From the NCBI GenBank assembly GCA_016209995.1, contig JACQVC010000228.1, positions 1 through 5,597 of the forward strand: DNA of 5,597 nucleotides. The letters run 5' to 3'. Under the pieces are notes generated by a model. It did no database searches. It saw only the letters and a program-made list of their open reading frames with translations, and had not been told where the DNA came from. How positions within the stretch are numbered: the stretch's first letter is position 1; each line of letters starts with the position of its first letter. Positions 1 through 5,597 of the stretch are shown in pieces. Source of the stretch: Gemmatimonadota bacterium (lineage in GTDB: Bacteria; Gemmatimonadota; Gemmatimonadetes; Longimicrobiales; Gaopeijiaceae). The position numbers and the translations under genes are program-made.

Positions 1-1086
1 GTCCAGGACCAGGCCCGGGCTCACTTCGTACTTGGCATCCAAACCGGCGTCCAGACGCCCGTCGGTCACCACCGGCTCACCCGTGCGCGAGTACTCACGC
101 GTTCCGCCCGACAGCGCGAACGGCTTCACCTCGACGTTGACCGCAGTCCGCGGAAGGTCCAGCATTCCCTCGAGATGACCAGCGCGGCTCACTCTCGTGA
201 AACCTTCGTTGTCGCGGGACCACGCGCTCCAGAGCACTTCCTCATTCTTGCGGCGGATCACTCGATAGATGTTGAGCCCCCAGGGCGCGTCACCCGCCTC
301 CGCCGGGTACCGCAGCGTGCGCAGCGGAATGGCGAACTCCGCGGACCAACCCTCCGGCACGCGTTGAGCGGCTACTTCCCACACCGCGCGCCAGTCTACG
401 TTGAACTCGCGGCCCTCGTCCGTAATGAGTGCCTCGAACTCCGCGCCGTTCGGGTTCGTCGCAAAGACCATGGCATTGCGATGGTCGTGAAAGGGATCCA
501 ACAGAACGGCCACGGCGTCATCGCCCGTGAAGCGCGGCTTCTGATCGAAGCTCATTTCCATCAGTCGGTCCCGCTGGAGCGTCCGACTAACGATGCCGTC
601 AGGCTCGCGGTCCCGAGCCAGGATGCCGATGTAGAGCGTCCGGCCGTCCAGGACGATGCGCACCTCGGTCTCCTCCGTGGCCGGCTCACCTTCGTCGGGC
701 TCCTGCTGCCGGAACTCGGACGCAGCGGGAGCGGCTGACCAGACCGGCTCCGCGAGCAGACCGTCCAGCCTGATGCTCGCGCCGGCTGGATCCGCGATCC
801 GGTGCGCGCGCAGCGCCGGCAGGGGACCGTCTCGTGGCGATTGGGGCGCACGCAGGACGGACCCCGAGAACGGGGCCGGCGGAGTGGCGCCGGCACCGCG
901 GCTGACGCACAGCAGCAGCGGTAGCAGCAGAACCACGGGAAGCAGTCGGGCCGTTCGACCTCCTCGCCCTCCGTGACGGTGGCCGATCGCGGAGAAGCAT
1001 GCGAAGCAGACGTGTGACCGCCGGCCTTCAGTCAGAACAATCTGAGGCCACTGCCGGCCGCCGGGGAAGGACGCTTCTGCACCCAT
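1..1086 (-). CDS. CBM9-like / DUF5916 envelope protein, N-terminal part (3' end outside window)
   Basis: The minus frame is open from 1086 to the window edge, giving 362 codons. Numbered from the ATG at 1086, it shows a hydrophobic signal-peptide core (about residues 48-60, LLPVVLLLPLLLC) ending near a possible AGA cleavage site. A carbohydrate-binding family 9-like beta-sandwich follows, with IRLDGLLAEPVW (105-116), VRIVLDGRTLYIGILARD (from 142), DPFHDHRNAMVFATNPNG (from 197), GWSAEFAIPLRTLRYP (246-261) and WGLNIYRVIRRKNEEVLW (269-286). This order matches the N-terminal module of DUF5916 proteins, whose C-terminal half is a predicted outer-membrane beta-barrel; only its beginning would be present here. 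The family has no established reaction, and the CBM9-like fold alone does not prove sugar binding. The start is unresolved: ATG 1086 is the only in-frame ATG but leaves an implausible 47-residue n-region, while GTG 936 cuts into the hydrophobic core. A strong Shine-Dalgarno at 958-964 suggests initiation near 945. Transcription diverges from susC. The family call is confident; the 5' end is not. Confidence 0.88.
   Translation of the reverse strand, partial: MGAEASFPGGRQWPQIVLTEGRRSHVCFACFSAIGHRHGGRGGRTARLLPVVLLLPLLLCVSRGAGATPPAPFSGSVLRAPQSPRDGPLPALRAHRIADPAGASIRLDGLLAEPVWSAAPAASEFRQQEPDEGEPATEETEVRIVLDGRTLYIGILARDREPDGIVSRTLQRDRLMEMSFDQKPRFTGDDAVAVLLDPFHDHRNAMVFATNPNGAEFEALITDEGREFNVDWRAVWEVAAQRVPEGWSAEFAIPLRTLRYPAEAGDAPWGLNIYRVIRRKNEEVLWSAWSRDNEGFTRVSRAGHLEGMLDLPRTAVNVEVKPFALSGGTREYSRTGEPVVTDGRLDAGLDAKYEVSPGLVLD
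958..964 (-). promoter_or_regulatory. Shine-Dalgarno-like AGGAGGT inside the annotated 5' end of the DUF5916 gene
   Basis: Read on the minus strand, AGGAGGT is a near-perfect ribosome-binding sequence. It lies just before the signal-peptide core. The nearest in-frame start-like codons are CTG at 945, about 12 nt downstream, and GTG at 936, about 21 nt downstream. Neither spacing is ideal. It is the main argument that translation begins here rather than at ATG 1086, which has no recognisable ribosome binding site. Confidence 0.4.
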
Positions 1087-1106
1087 GGACCCGGGGGAGT
1101 TTGGCC

Positions 1107-1199
1107 ATGAGAAGTCGTCTTGGGTTGCGATCGGCGTAGCTCGCCGCCGCGCTGCCCTTGGGTGCGGGGGTCGTGCGGGCAGCGCAGAAGCTCCCTTGA
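1107..1199 (+). pseudogene. Possible remnant of a secreted-protein gene start (signal peptide with internal TAG)
   Basis: An ATG at 1107 is preceded at 7 nt by GGGGGAG (1092-1098). It reads MRSRLGLRSA, then TAG at 1137-1139, and the same frame continues LAAALPLGAGVVRAAQKLP to TGA at 1197-1199. Reading through the TAG gives a textbook signal peptide: a basic start, an Ala/Leu core and an RAAQ-like cleavage region. It could be the decayed 5' end of an exported protein whose body is gone, or a 10-codon leader ORF. It could also be chance, since GC-rich DNA easily encodes Ala/Leu/Gly runs. No downstream homologous coding is visible in this frame. Confidence 0.22.
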
Positions 1200-1223
1200 C
1201 ACTGGCGAGCCCGGAACTAACTT
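1196..1223 (+). promoter_or_regulatory. Candidate sigma-70-type promoter P1 for susC
   Basis: A perfect TTGACA at 1196-1201 is followed, after 16 bases, by TAACTT at 1218-1223, a weak -10 matching TATAAT at 3 of 6 positions. Transcription from it would start near 1230 and give a leader of about 120 nt before the ATG at 1353. This is a consensus match only, and promoter consensus in this phylum is not well defined. Confidence 0.3.
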
Positions 1224-1249
1224 GACTTTAAGATCTTCTATTCTATGAA
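1222..1249 (+). promoter_or_regulatory. Candidate sigma-70-type promoter P2 for susC
   Basis: TTGACT at 1222-1227 and TATGAA at 1244-1249 are separated by 16 bases, matching consensus at 5 of 6 and 4 of 6 positions. This AT-rich patch stands out from its GC-rich surroundings. If used, transcription would begin near 1256, downstream of the ATG at 1245, which would exclude that ATG as the susC start and support 1353. It overlaps the end of P1, so only one of the two may be real. Confidence 0.35.
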
Positions 1250-1340
1250 GCCTCGCTTCCGGCTTCTTCGAGATGAGAATGCCAGGAATCTTGCAGGAGC
1301 GCACCGCAGGAGCTGCTTCGCCGTTGTCCGTCTTCGCGGG

Positions 1341-1347
1341 AAAGGAG
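1341..1347 (+). promoter_or_regulatory. susC ribosome binding site (decides the start at 1353)
   Basis: AAAGGAG lies 5 nt upstream of the ATG at 1353 and is the only good Shine-Dalgarno near any in-frame start of this gene. The protein from this ATG begins directly with a signal peptide, so the site fixes the start against the upstream in-frame ATG at 1245. Confidence 0.8.
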
Positions 1348-1352
1348 CCACG

Positions 1353-4289
1353 ATGAGCGTACGAACTTTGTTCTCACGAGGCCTGCCCGGGCTCAGCGCA
1401 GTTCTGTTGGCGGGCTGGGCGAGCGCCGGCTGGTCCCAGCAGCCCGGGACGGGGACCGTCACCGGCGTCATCCGTGATGCGCAGAACCTGGGGCCCATCA
1501 ATGCGGTGCAGATGTACATCCCCACGTTGCAGATCGGCACCCTGAGCCAGGCGAACGGCCGGTACCTGCTGGTCAATGTTCCGGCCGGCACCCACGAGGT
1601 GCGGGTCGAGCGAATCGGGTACCGGATGGAGCTAAGGCAGGTCACGGTGACCGCCGGTCAGAGCACGGAGGTCAACTTCGAGCTAACGGAGGCAGCCCTG
1701 GCCCTGGACGAGATCGTGGTCACCGGCACGGCGGGCCAGGCCCGGCGCCGCGAGGTGGGGAACGTGATCGCCCAGGTCCGGATGACTCAGGTGGCGGAGC
1801 CGGTGCAGGACCTGGGCTCGCTGCTCCAGGGCCGGCTCACGGGCGCGGTGATCAGCCAGCAGGGGGGGAGCTCGGCCGGCGGCGTTGACATCCGGCTCCG
1901 GGGCAACGTGAGCATGACGATGAGCAACCAGCCGCTCATCTACATCGACGGCGTACGAGTGAGGAACGAGCGGTATCCGTCCGAGGGGAGGTCGAGCCTG
2001 GGCGCCGGCGCGGATAACGCGAGCCCGCTTTCGGACATCAACCCGGAGGACATCGACCGCATCGAGATCGTGAAGGGCCCGGCGGCGACGACCCTCTATG
2101 GAACGGAAGCCGCAGCGGGCGTGATCCAGATCTTCACGAAGCGGGGTGCCGAGGGCGCTCCGGAGTTCACGGTGGAGTCACAACAAGGCTTCACCTACTT
2201 CCGCCCCTGGGGGACGGACGAGGTCCCCTACATGTTCACGGACCCTGTCCTGCAGAAGGGTCATCAGCAGGCCTACCAGGTGAGCGTGCGTGGAGGCACG
2301 TCGGACCGGCTCGGCTATTTCGTGTCCGGCCGCTGGGAGGACAACGCTGGCGCCGTGCAGACGGACTTCGAGAAGCAGACGTCGGTGCGGGGGAACCTCC
2401 AGGTCCGGATCCGCGAGGACCTCCAGGTCCAGTTCAACAATAGCCTCACCAGGCGGGATTACCGAAACACTCGTCTGGGCAACTCGGTCCAGTCGATCGT
2501 AATGACGGCCATCCGTGGGGACCGCAGCTACATGGGCAGCCGGGCCCCCGAAACGCTGCGACACCTGCTCGGCTTCGAGGGCGGGGCCGAGATCAACCGC
2601 TTCATTACGGGTTTTACGGCCAACTACACGCCGAGCTCGCGCTTTAGCCACCGGTTCACGCTCGGCTATGACCTGTCCCAGTTCGAGGGGCGGATGATCT
2701 GGCCGTTCGGCTGGCTCGCGGCGGTCGGACTCCCCGGCCATCTGGGGACCATCCAGCGGACCTCGAGCCAGACCACGCTCCTCAGCGTGGACTACGTGGC
2801 CAACCTGGGCTTCGGTGTGACGGGGGACCTCGAGAACACGTTCTCGTGGGGCTTCCAGGGGGTGGAGCAGAAGGACGAGACGATCTGGGCGCTAGGCAAC
2901 GACTTCCCCGGACCCGGGGACTACACGGTCAGCAGCTCGGCCCGGCGGGAGGGGTATCAAGACAAGCTTCGGGTGATCACCGGGGGCTTCTTCCTCCAGG
3001 ACATGCTCGCGCTCTCGGACCGCTACTTCCTGACGCTGGGGCTGCGGGTGGACGGCAACAGCGCGTTCGGCCAGGACCTGGGGCTCCAGCCGTATCCGAA
3101 GGCCAGCCTGTCGTACGTGATCTCGGATGAGCGGTTCTGGCCGGAGCGTCTGGGTGAGATGAAGCTGCGGGCGGCATACGGATTTGCGGGTCGGGCGCCC
3201 GGGGCGTTCGACGCGGTGCGCACCTGGACGCCGGCAACGTTCAGCCCCGACGTCGCCGCGTTCGTGCCCGGCAACCGGGGCAACCCGGAGCTCGCGCCGG
3301 AGCGGACCCGCGAGCTCGAGCTGGGCTTCGACGCCTCCTTCCTGCGCGGTCGCCTTGCCGCAGACTTCACCCACTACTCGAAGACGACGAGCGACGCCCT
3401 CTTCCGGGTGGGGAAGTCGGTTACAGAGGGAGGCTGGAGCGCTCAGCTCGAGAACGTGGGTGAGATCCGGAACTCGGGCACCGAGCTGACGCTGAACGGG
3501 AAACCTCTCGACCTGCCCTCCTTCGGCTGGGAGCTGGGCGTCGGCCTCACGACCAACCAGAGCAAGGTCGTCTCGCTGGGCGGGGCGCCTTCGTTCGACG
3601 TCGGCAACTTCGGCTGGGTCATTGAAGGCCAGCCGGCGCCGGTGATCCAGGGGATGAAGCTGGAGAACGCCTGGGAAATCGCGGACCCGATGTGGACCGA
3701 GTACGACAAGCTTGGGCCGTCGTACCCGACCCGTATCGTCAACGTGAACAGCACGCTCAGGCTGCCGGGCGGGATTCTGGTCTCGGGACGGGGCGAGTTT
3801 CAAGGGGGGTTCTGGGTCTACAACTTCCAGGAGTCGATGCCGCTGACCCGGGCCATCCCGCACCCCAAGTGCTTCGACGCGTACCGCAAGATCGACCCCA
3901 ACTGGGTGCTCGGGCCCCCTGGGAAGGAAAACCTCCAGCCGACGGGCCCGCGCGACAAGCTGTACGCGTGGGAGCGCGCCCACTGCTTCGGCTCGCAGAC
4001 CACCCGCATGCACCTGGCTCCGGGCGACTACTTCGAGCTGCGGGAGCTCACGCTGAGCGTGCCGATCTCGAGCCTCTTGCCGTCGCTCACAAGCTGGGCG
4101 CGGCGCGCTGACCTGACCATCTCCGGGCGCAACGTCTGGCTCTGGCGCAACAAGGATCTCATGACCGGACATCCGGAGGCGATCGAGGGGTTCGGACAGG
4201 GTACAGGGACGTACTCCTTGACCAAGAGAATGGGGGAGACGTTCCCGCCAGCCTCCCACTTCACGGTCTCGCTGCGTGCGGTGTTCTGA
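1353..4289 (+). CDS. SusC/RagA-type TonB-dependent outer-membrane receptor
   Basis: This complete 978-residue gene encodes the TonB-energised barrel that, with a SusD lipoprotein, moves large ligands across the outer membrane. Residues 1-25 are a signal peptide (MSVRTLFSRG..., cleavage near ASA). Residues about 33-112 form a carboxypeptidase-regulatory-like beta-sandwich (TVTGVIRD, NGRYLLVNVPAGTHEVRVERIGY). A TonB box, LDEIVVTG, spans 118-125. The plug, about 135-265, carries the SusC signatures DIRLRGN (179-185), YIDG (197-200) and EIVKGPAATTLYGTEAAAGV (238-257). The remainder is the barrel, with the late conserved FELRELTLSVPI and a final aromatic Phe needed for barrel assembly. There is no STN domain before the regulatory-like domain, so signalling through FecR is unlikely. 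Two cysteines, C840 and C878, flank a late loop and may form a disulfide. Length is normal for the family. The susD partner follows 118 bases later on the same strand. The substrate is unknown: these families import glycans, peptides or other polymers. Confidence 0.96.
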   Translation: MSVRTLFSRGLPGLSAVLLAGWASAGWSQQPGTGTVTGVIRDAQNLGPINAVQMYIPTLQIGTLSQANGRYLLVNVPAGTHEVRVERIGYRMELRQVTVTAGQSTEVNFELTEAALALDEIVVTGTAGQARRREVGNVIAQVRMTQVAEPVQDLGSLLQGRLTGAVISQQGGSSAGGVDIRLRGNVSMTMSNQPLIYIDGVRVRNERYPSEGRSSLGAGADNASPLSDINPEDIDRIEIVKGPAATTLYGTEAAAGVIQIFTKRGAEGAPEFTVESQQGFTYFRPWGTDEVPYMFTDPVLQKGHQQAYQVSVRGGTSDRLGYFVSGRWEDNAGAVQTDFEKQTSVRGNLQVRIREDLQVQFNNSLTRRDYRNTRLGNSVQSIVMTAIRGDRSYMGSRAPETLRHLLGFEGGAEINRFITGFTANYTPSSRFSHRFTLGYDLSQFEGRMIWPFGWLAAVGLPGHLGTIQRTSSQTTLLSVDYVANLGFGVTGDLENTFSWGFQGVEQKDETIWALGNDFPGPGDYTVSSSARREGYQDKLRVITGGFFLQDMLALSDRYFLTLGLRVDGNSAFGQDLGLQPYPKASLSYVISDERFWPERLGEMKLRAAYGFAGRAPGAFDAVRTWTPATFSPDVAAFVPGNRGNPELAPERTRELELGFDASFLRGRLAADFTHYSKTTSDALFRVGKSVTEGGWSAQLENVGEIRNSGTELTLNGKPLDLPSFGWELGVGLTTNQSKVVSLGGAPSFDVGNFGWVIEGQPAPVIQGMKLENAWEIADPMWTEYDKLGPSYPTRIVNVNSTLRLPGGILVSGRGEFQGGFWVYNFQESMPLTRAIPHPKCFDAYRKIDPNWVLGPPGKENLQPTGPRDKLYAWERAHCFGSQTTRMHLAPGDYFELRELTLSVPISSLLPSLTSWARRADLTISGRNVWLWRNKDLMTGHPEAIEGFGQGTGTYSLTKRMGETFPPASHFTVSLRAVF

Positions 4290-4386
4290 GATGAGACGTC
4301 AGACGACAGACGTCAGTACGCAGCAGCCCACCCCGGGGATCGGGGGGCGGTCTGACGTCTGACCTCTGTCGTCTGACGTCTCAGAA
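4285..4386. repeat. Heptad-phased interrupted inverted repeat between susC and susD
   Basis: The main arms are 4292-4310 and 4365-4383: 19 bases, perfectly complementary, with core GAGACGTCAGACGACAGA. An inner pair, 4311-4316 with 4352-4357, continues the stem after a 7-base bulge on the right. The left arm consists of 7-nt units (CGTCAGA, CGACAGA, CGTCAGT from 4297); the right arm of TCTGACG, TCTGACC, TCTGTCG, TCTGACG from 4351. The apical part (about 4326-4350) is G- and C-rich. TTCTGAGA at 4285-4292 is also complementary to TCTCAGAA at 4379-4386, so the symmetry reaches the susC stop codon; the left side carries a tandem TGAGA duplication (4287-4296). No T-run follows the right arm, so it is not a typical intrinsic terminator. 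It may stabilise or attenuate the mRNA between susC and susD, or be a copy of a dispersed palindromic repeat. Confidence 0.85.
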
Positions 4387-4392
4387 GCCGAG

Positions 4393-4397
4393 AGGAG
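4393..4397 (+). promoter_or_regulatory. susD ribosome binding site
   Basis: AGGAG within a purine-rich GAGAGGAGAG run lies 10 nt before the ATG at 4408. Two further in-frame ATGs (4417 and 4423) follow, but starting at 4408 keeps the Arg-containing n-region of the lipoprotein signal. The site lies just outside the large inverted repeat, so the stem would not mask it directly. Confidence 0.65.
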
Positions 4398-4407
4398 AGT
4401 TAGCGAT

Positions 4408-5597
4408 ATGAGGAGTATGCTAATGGGCAGCGGAGCGCTGGCGCTGGGTTTGCTCGCGCTCGCGAGCTGTGACTTCGCGGTGACGAACCCCGGCCCCATC
4501 CACGACGCCGACCTGGACAACCCGGCGGCCCACACCGCGGTGGTGGTGGGGTCGATGCGCGGCCTCATGCAGGGCTTGGGCAATTTCGCCTACTACGGGG
4601 GCGCGCTGTCTCGGGACTTGCACGCGGGCGCTCACACGTTCAGCAGCGGGATCCCTTTTCAGATCGAGCTGGGGCTGCTGAGCGATGAATGGACCGCGGG
4701 TGGTGGGTGGAACAACACTCACGACGGGCGCTGGATCGCCGAGCACATGGCCGAGCGCACCCGGCAAGCGATGGGGGCGGCGGCCGACTCGTACAAGGCT
4801 CTAGGCCAATTCTACCTGTGGGCCGGCCTGGCGAACCGGGTTCTGGGCGAAAACGTCTGCACCGCCGTCTTCGATGGCGGGGGCACCGAGCCGTACATGA
4901 ATCACTTCAAGCGGGCGGTCGAGCACTTTACGCAGGCAGAGCGGATCGCGGCTGCGGCGGGCGACAACCAGACGCGGCTCGCGGCCATCGGGGCCCGGGC
5001 CTCCGCTCATATGTACCTGGGCAACTGGGCGCAGGCCGCGGCAGACGCGAGCCAGGTCCCCGCCAGCTTCGCGCTCAAGGTGCCGTACAGCAACAACACG
5101 ATATACGACATCCCCCAAGCCATGGGCTGGACCTTCCGGTCCATCACGTTCTGGGACACGCCGTACGAGGACTACTTCCCCGCCACCGGCGATCCCAGGG
5201 TCGCCTGGGGCAATGATCCGAAGGTGAAGGCGGCGGTGGCGCGCCCCACATGGGGCCGGATCCTCCCGTTCTACTATCCACTCAAGTTCTACGCGCCGAG
5301 GCACGCGGACGAGCTCACGCGGTACAACCCGGTCGCGACCGCGCAGTACGTGATTCCGGTCAACCTGGTCACGGGGCGGGAGATGCCGCTCGTCCGGGCC
5401 GAGGCGCTGCTCAAGGAGGGGAAGTGGCCGGAAGCCATGGCCCTCATCAACCAGGTGCGCACGACCACGGCAGACCTCGGCACGGGGAAATTCGGCAGCT
5501 ACTTCACCGGTAAGGCGCTGAGCCCGGTGACGGCCACGAGCCTCGAGGAGGCCTGGGCCGCCCTGAAGTTCGAGCGTCTGGTCGAGCTGAATATGGA
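4408..5597 (+). CDS. SusD/RagB-type surface lipoprotein, partial (3' end outside window)
   Basis: An open frame of 396 codons plus two bases runs off the window end. The N-terminus is a lipoprotein signal, MRSMLMGSGALALGLLALASC, with lipobox LASC and lipidated Cys21, followed by DFAVTNPGPI, a recurrent SusD-like motif after the Cys. An alpha-helical, TPR-like body follows, with ANRVLGENVCTAVFDGGG (from about residue 142) and paired helices to about 220. A C-terminal block, REMPLVRAEALLKEGKWPEAMALINQVR (from about 324), and FERLVELNM at the edge are typical of the end of the RagB/SusD domain. The characteristic conserved segment after ERxxEL and the stop lie beyond the window, so probably only some tens of residues are missing. 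The product would sit on the cell surface as the hinged lid of the SusC barrel and capture the ligand. It is probably co-transcribed with susC. Asp at +2 would signal inner-membrane retention in E. coli, but that rule need not hold here. Confidence 0.94.
   Translation, partial: MRSMLMGSGALALGLLALASCDFAVTNPGPIHDADLDNPAAHTAVVVGSMRGLMQGLGNFAYYGGALSRDLHAGAHTFSSGIPFQIELGLLSDEWTAGGGWNNTHDGRWIAEHMAERTRQAMGAAADSYKALGQFYLWAGLANRVLGENVCTAVFDGGGTEPYMNHFKRAVEHFTQAERIAAAAGDNQTRLAAIGARASAHMYLGNWAQAAADASQVPASFALKVPYSNNTIYDIPQAMGWTFRSITFWDTPYEDYFPATGDPRVAWGNDPKVKAAVARPTWGRILPFYYPLKFYAPRHADELTRYNPVATAQYVIPVNLVTGREMPLVRAEALLKEGKWPEAMALINQVRTTTADLGTGKFGSYFTGKALSPVTATSLEEAWAALKFERLVELNM

Larger units (their letters stand above)
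1087..1352. other. Divergent intergenic control region between the DUF5916 gene and susC
   Basis: This stretch of about 270 bases (about 400 if the DUF5916 gene really starts near 945) separates two divergently transcribed envelope genes. It contains a possible fossil signal-peptide ORF (1107-1199), two overlapping promoter-like sequences (1196-1223 and 1222-1249), a direct repeat GCAGGAGC at 1293-1300 and 1306-1313, and short complementary segments that could fold over the susC ribosome binding site. An in-frame ATG at 1245 would extend SusC by 36 residues. That extension is basic, lacks signal-peptide character and has no Shine-Dalgarno, so I treat it as leader. I see no tRNA, small-RNA signature or rho-independent terminator here. 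Confidence 0.6.

Noticed and set aside
175..738. A 187-codon plus-strand frame over the DUF5916 gene
   Set aside because: The opposite strand encodes a continuous, motif-bearing CBM9-like domain through the same bases, so the plus frame is a shadow.
1245..1352. Upstream in-frame ATG extending SusC by 36 residues
   Set aside because: The extension is basic and not signal-like, has no Shine-Dalgarno, overlaps a promoter-like -10 box, and would bury the clear signal peptide that starts at 1353.
1862..1868. A run of seven G in the susC plug region as a phase-variation tract
   Set aside because: It encodes the ordinary Gly-Gly of QQGGSS, and runs this short are common by chance in GC-rich genes. 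The reading frame is intact.
2892..4259. A 455-codon open frame antisense to the susC barrel region
   Set aside because: Its translation is rich in Arg, Pro, Val and Glu without recognisable domains, as expected for the shadow frame of a GC-rich gene. The plus frame matches a SusC receptor throughout.
4293..4382. CRISPR-like repeat
   Set aside because: The units are 7 nt and contiguous with inverted symmetry; there are no spacers of regular length between longer direct repeats.
4292..4383. Rho-independent terminator after susC
   Set aside because: The stem is long and perfect but the apical loop is large, and the right arm is followed by AGCCGAGAGG rather than a T-run. The susD ribosome binding site follows at once, so a simple terminator is not supported.
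4689..5216. A 175-codon plus-strand frame overlapping susD
   Set aside because: The frame starting at 4408 carries the lipobox and SusD motifs continuously through this region; the alternative frame has only low-complexity Arg/Gly-rich translation.

Overview
This window is GC-rich bacterial DNA carrying an outer-membrane nutrient-uptake locus. It holds two genes cut by the window edges, one complete gene, and two informative non-coding stretches. The best guess for the host is a member of Gemmatimonadota or a similar high-GC relative of the Bacteroidota (inference). The reasons are the combination of a GC-rich SusC/SusD-type pair, the SusD motifs VTNPGPI and NRVLGENVCTAVFDGG, and a neighbouring CBM9-like/DUF5916 protein. 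No rRNA or other phylogenetic marker is present to confirm this.

Layout. Positions 1-1086, minus strand: the N-terminal part of a secreted CBM9-like/DUF5916 protein, whose C-terminal part lies beyond position 1. Positions about 1087-1352: a divergent control region with two overlapping candidate promoters, a possible fossil signal-peptide ORF and a leader that could mask the ribosome binding site. Positions 1353-4289, plus strand: a complete SusC/RagA-type TonB-dependent receptor of 978 residues. Positions 4285-4386: an elaborate inverted repeat built of 7-nt units, which begins inside the last codons of susC. Positions 4408-5597, plus strand: the N-terminal 396 residues of the partner SusD/RagB-type lipoprotein, cut by the window end.

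How they fit together. SusC forms the TonB-driven outer-membrane barrel and SusD the surface-lipoprotein lid over it; together they import a large substrate. The substrate cannot be read from this window, because there is no glycoside hydrolase, peptidase or dedicated regulator in view. The receptor has no N-terminal STN domain, so it is probably not a FecR/ECF-sigma signalling receptor. The divergent DUF5916 protein also appears to be an envelope protein and shares the promoter region, so co-regulation is possible but unproven.

The protein-coding content is of familiar type. The most unusual element is the heptad-phased inverted repeat between susC and susD.
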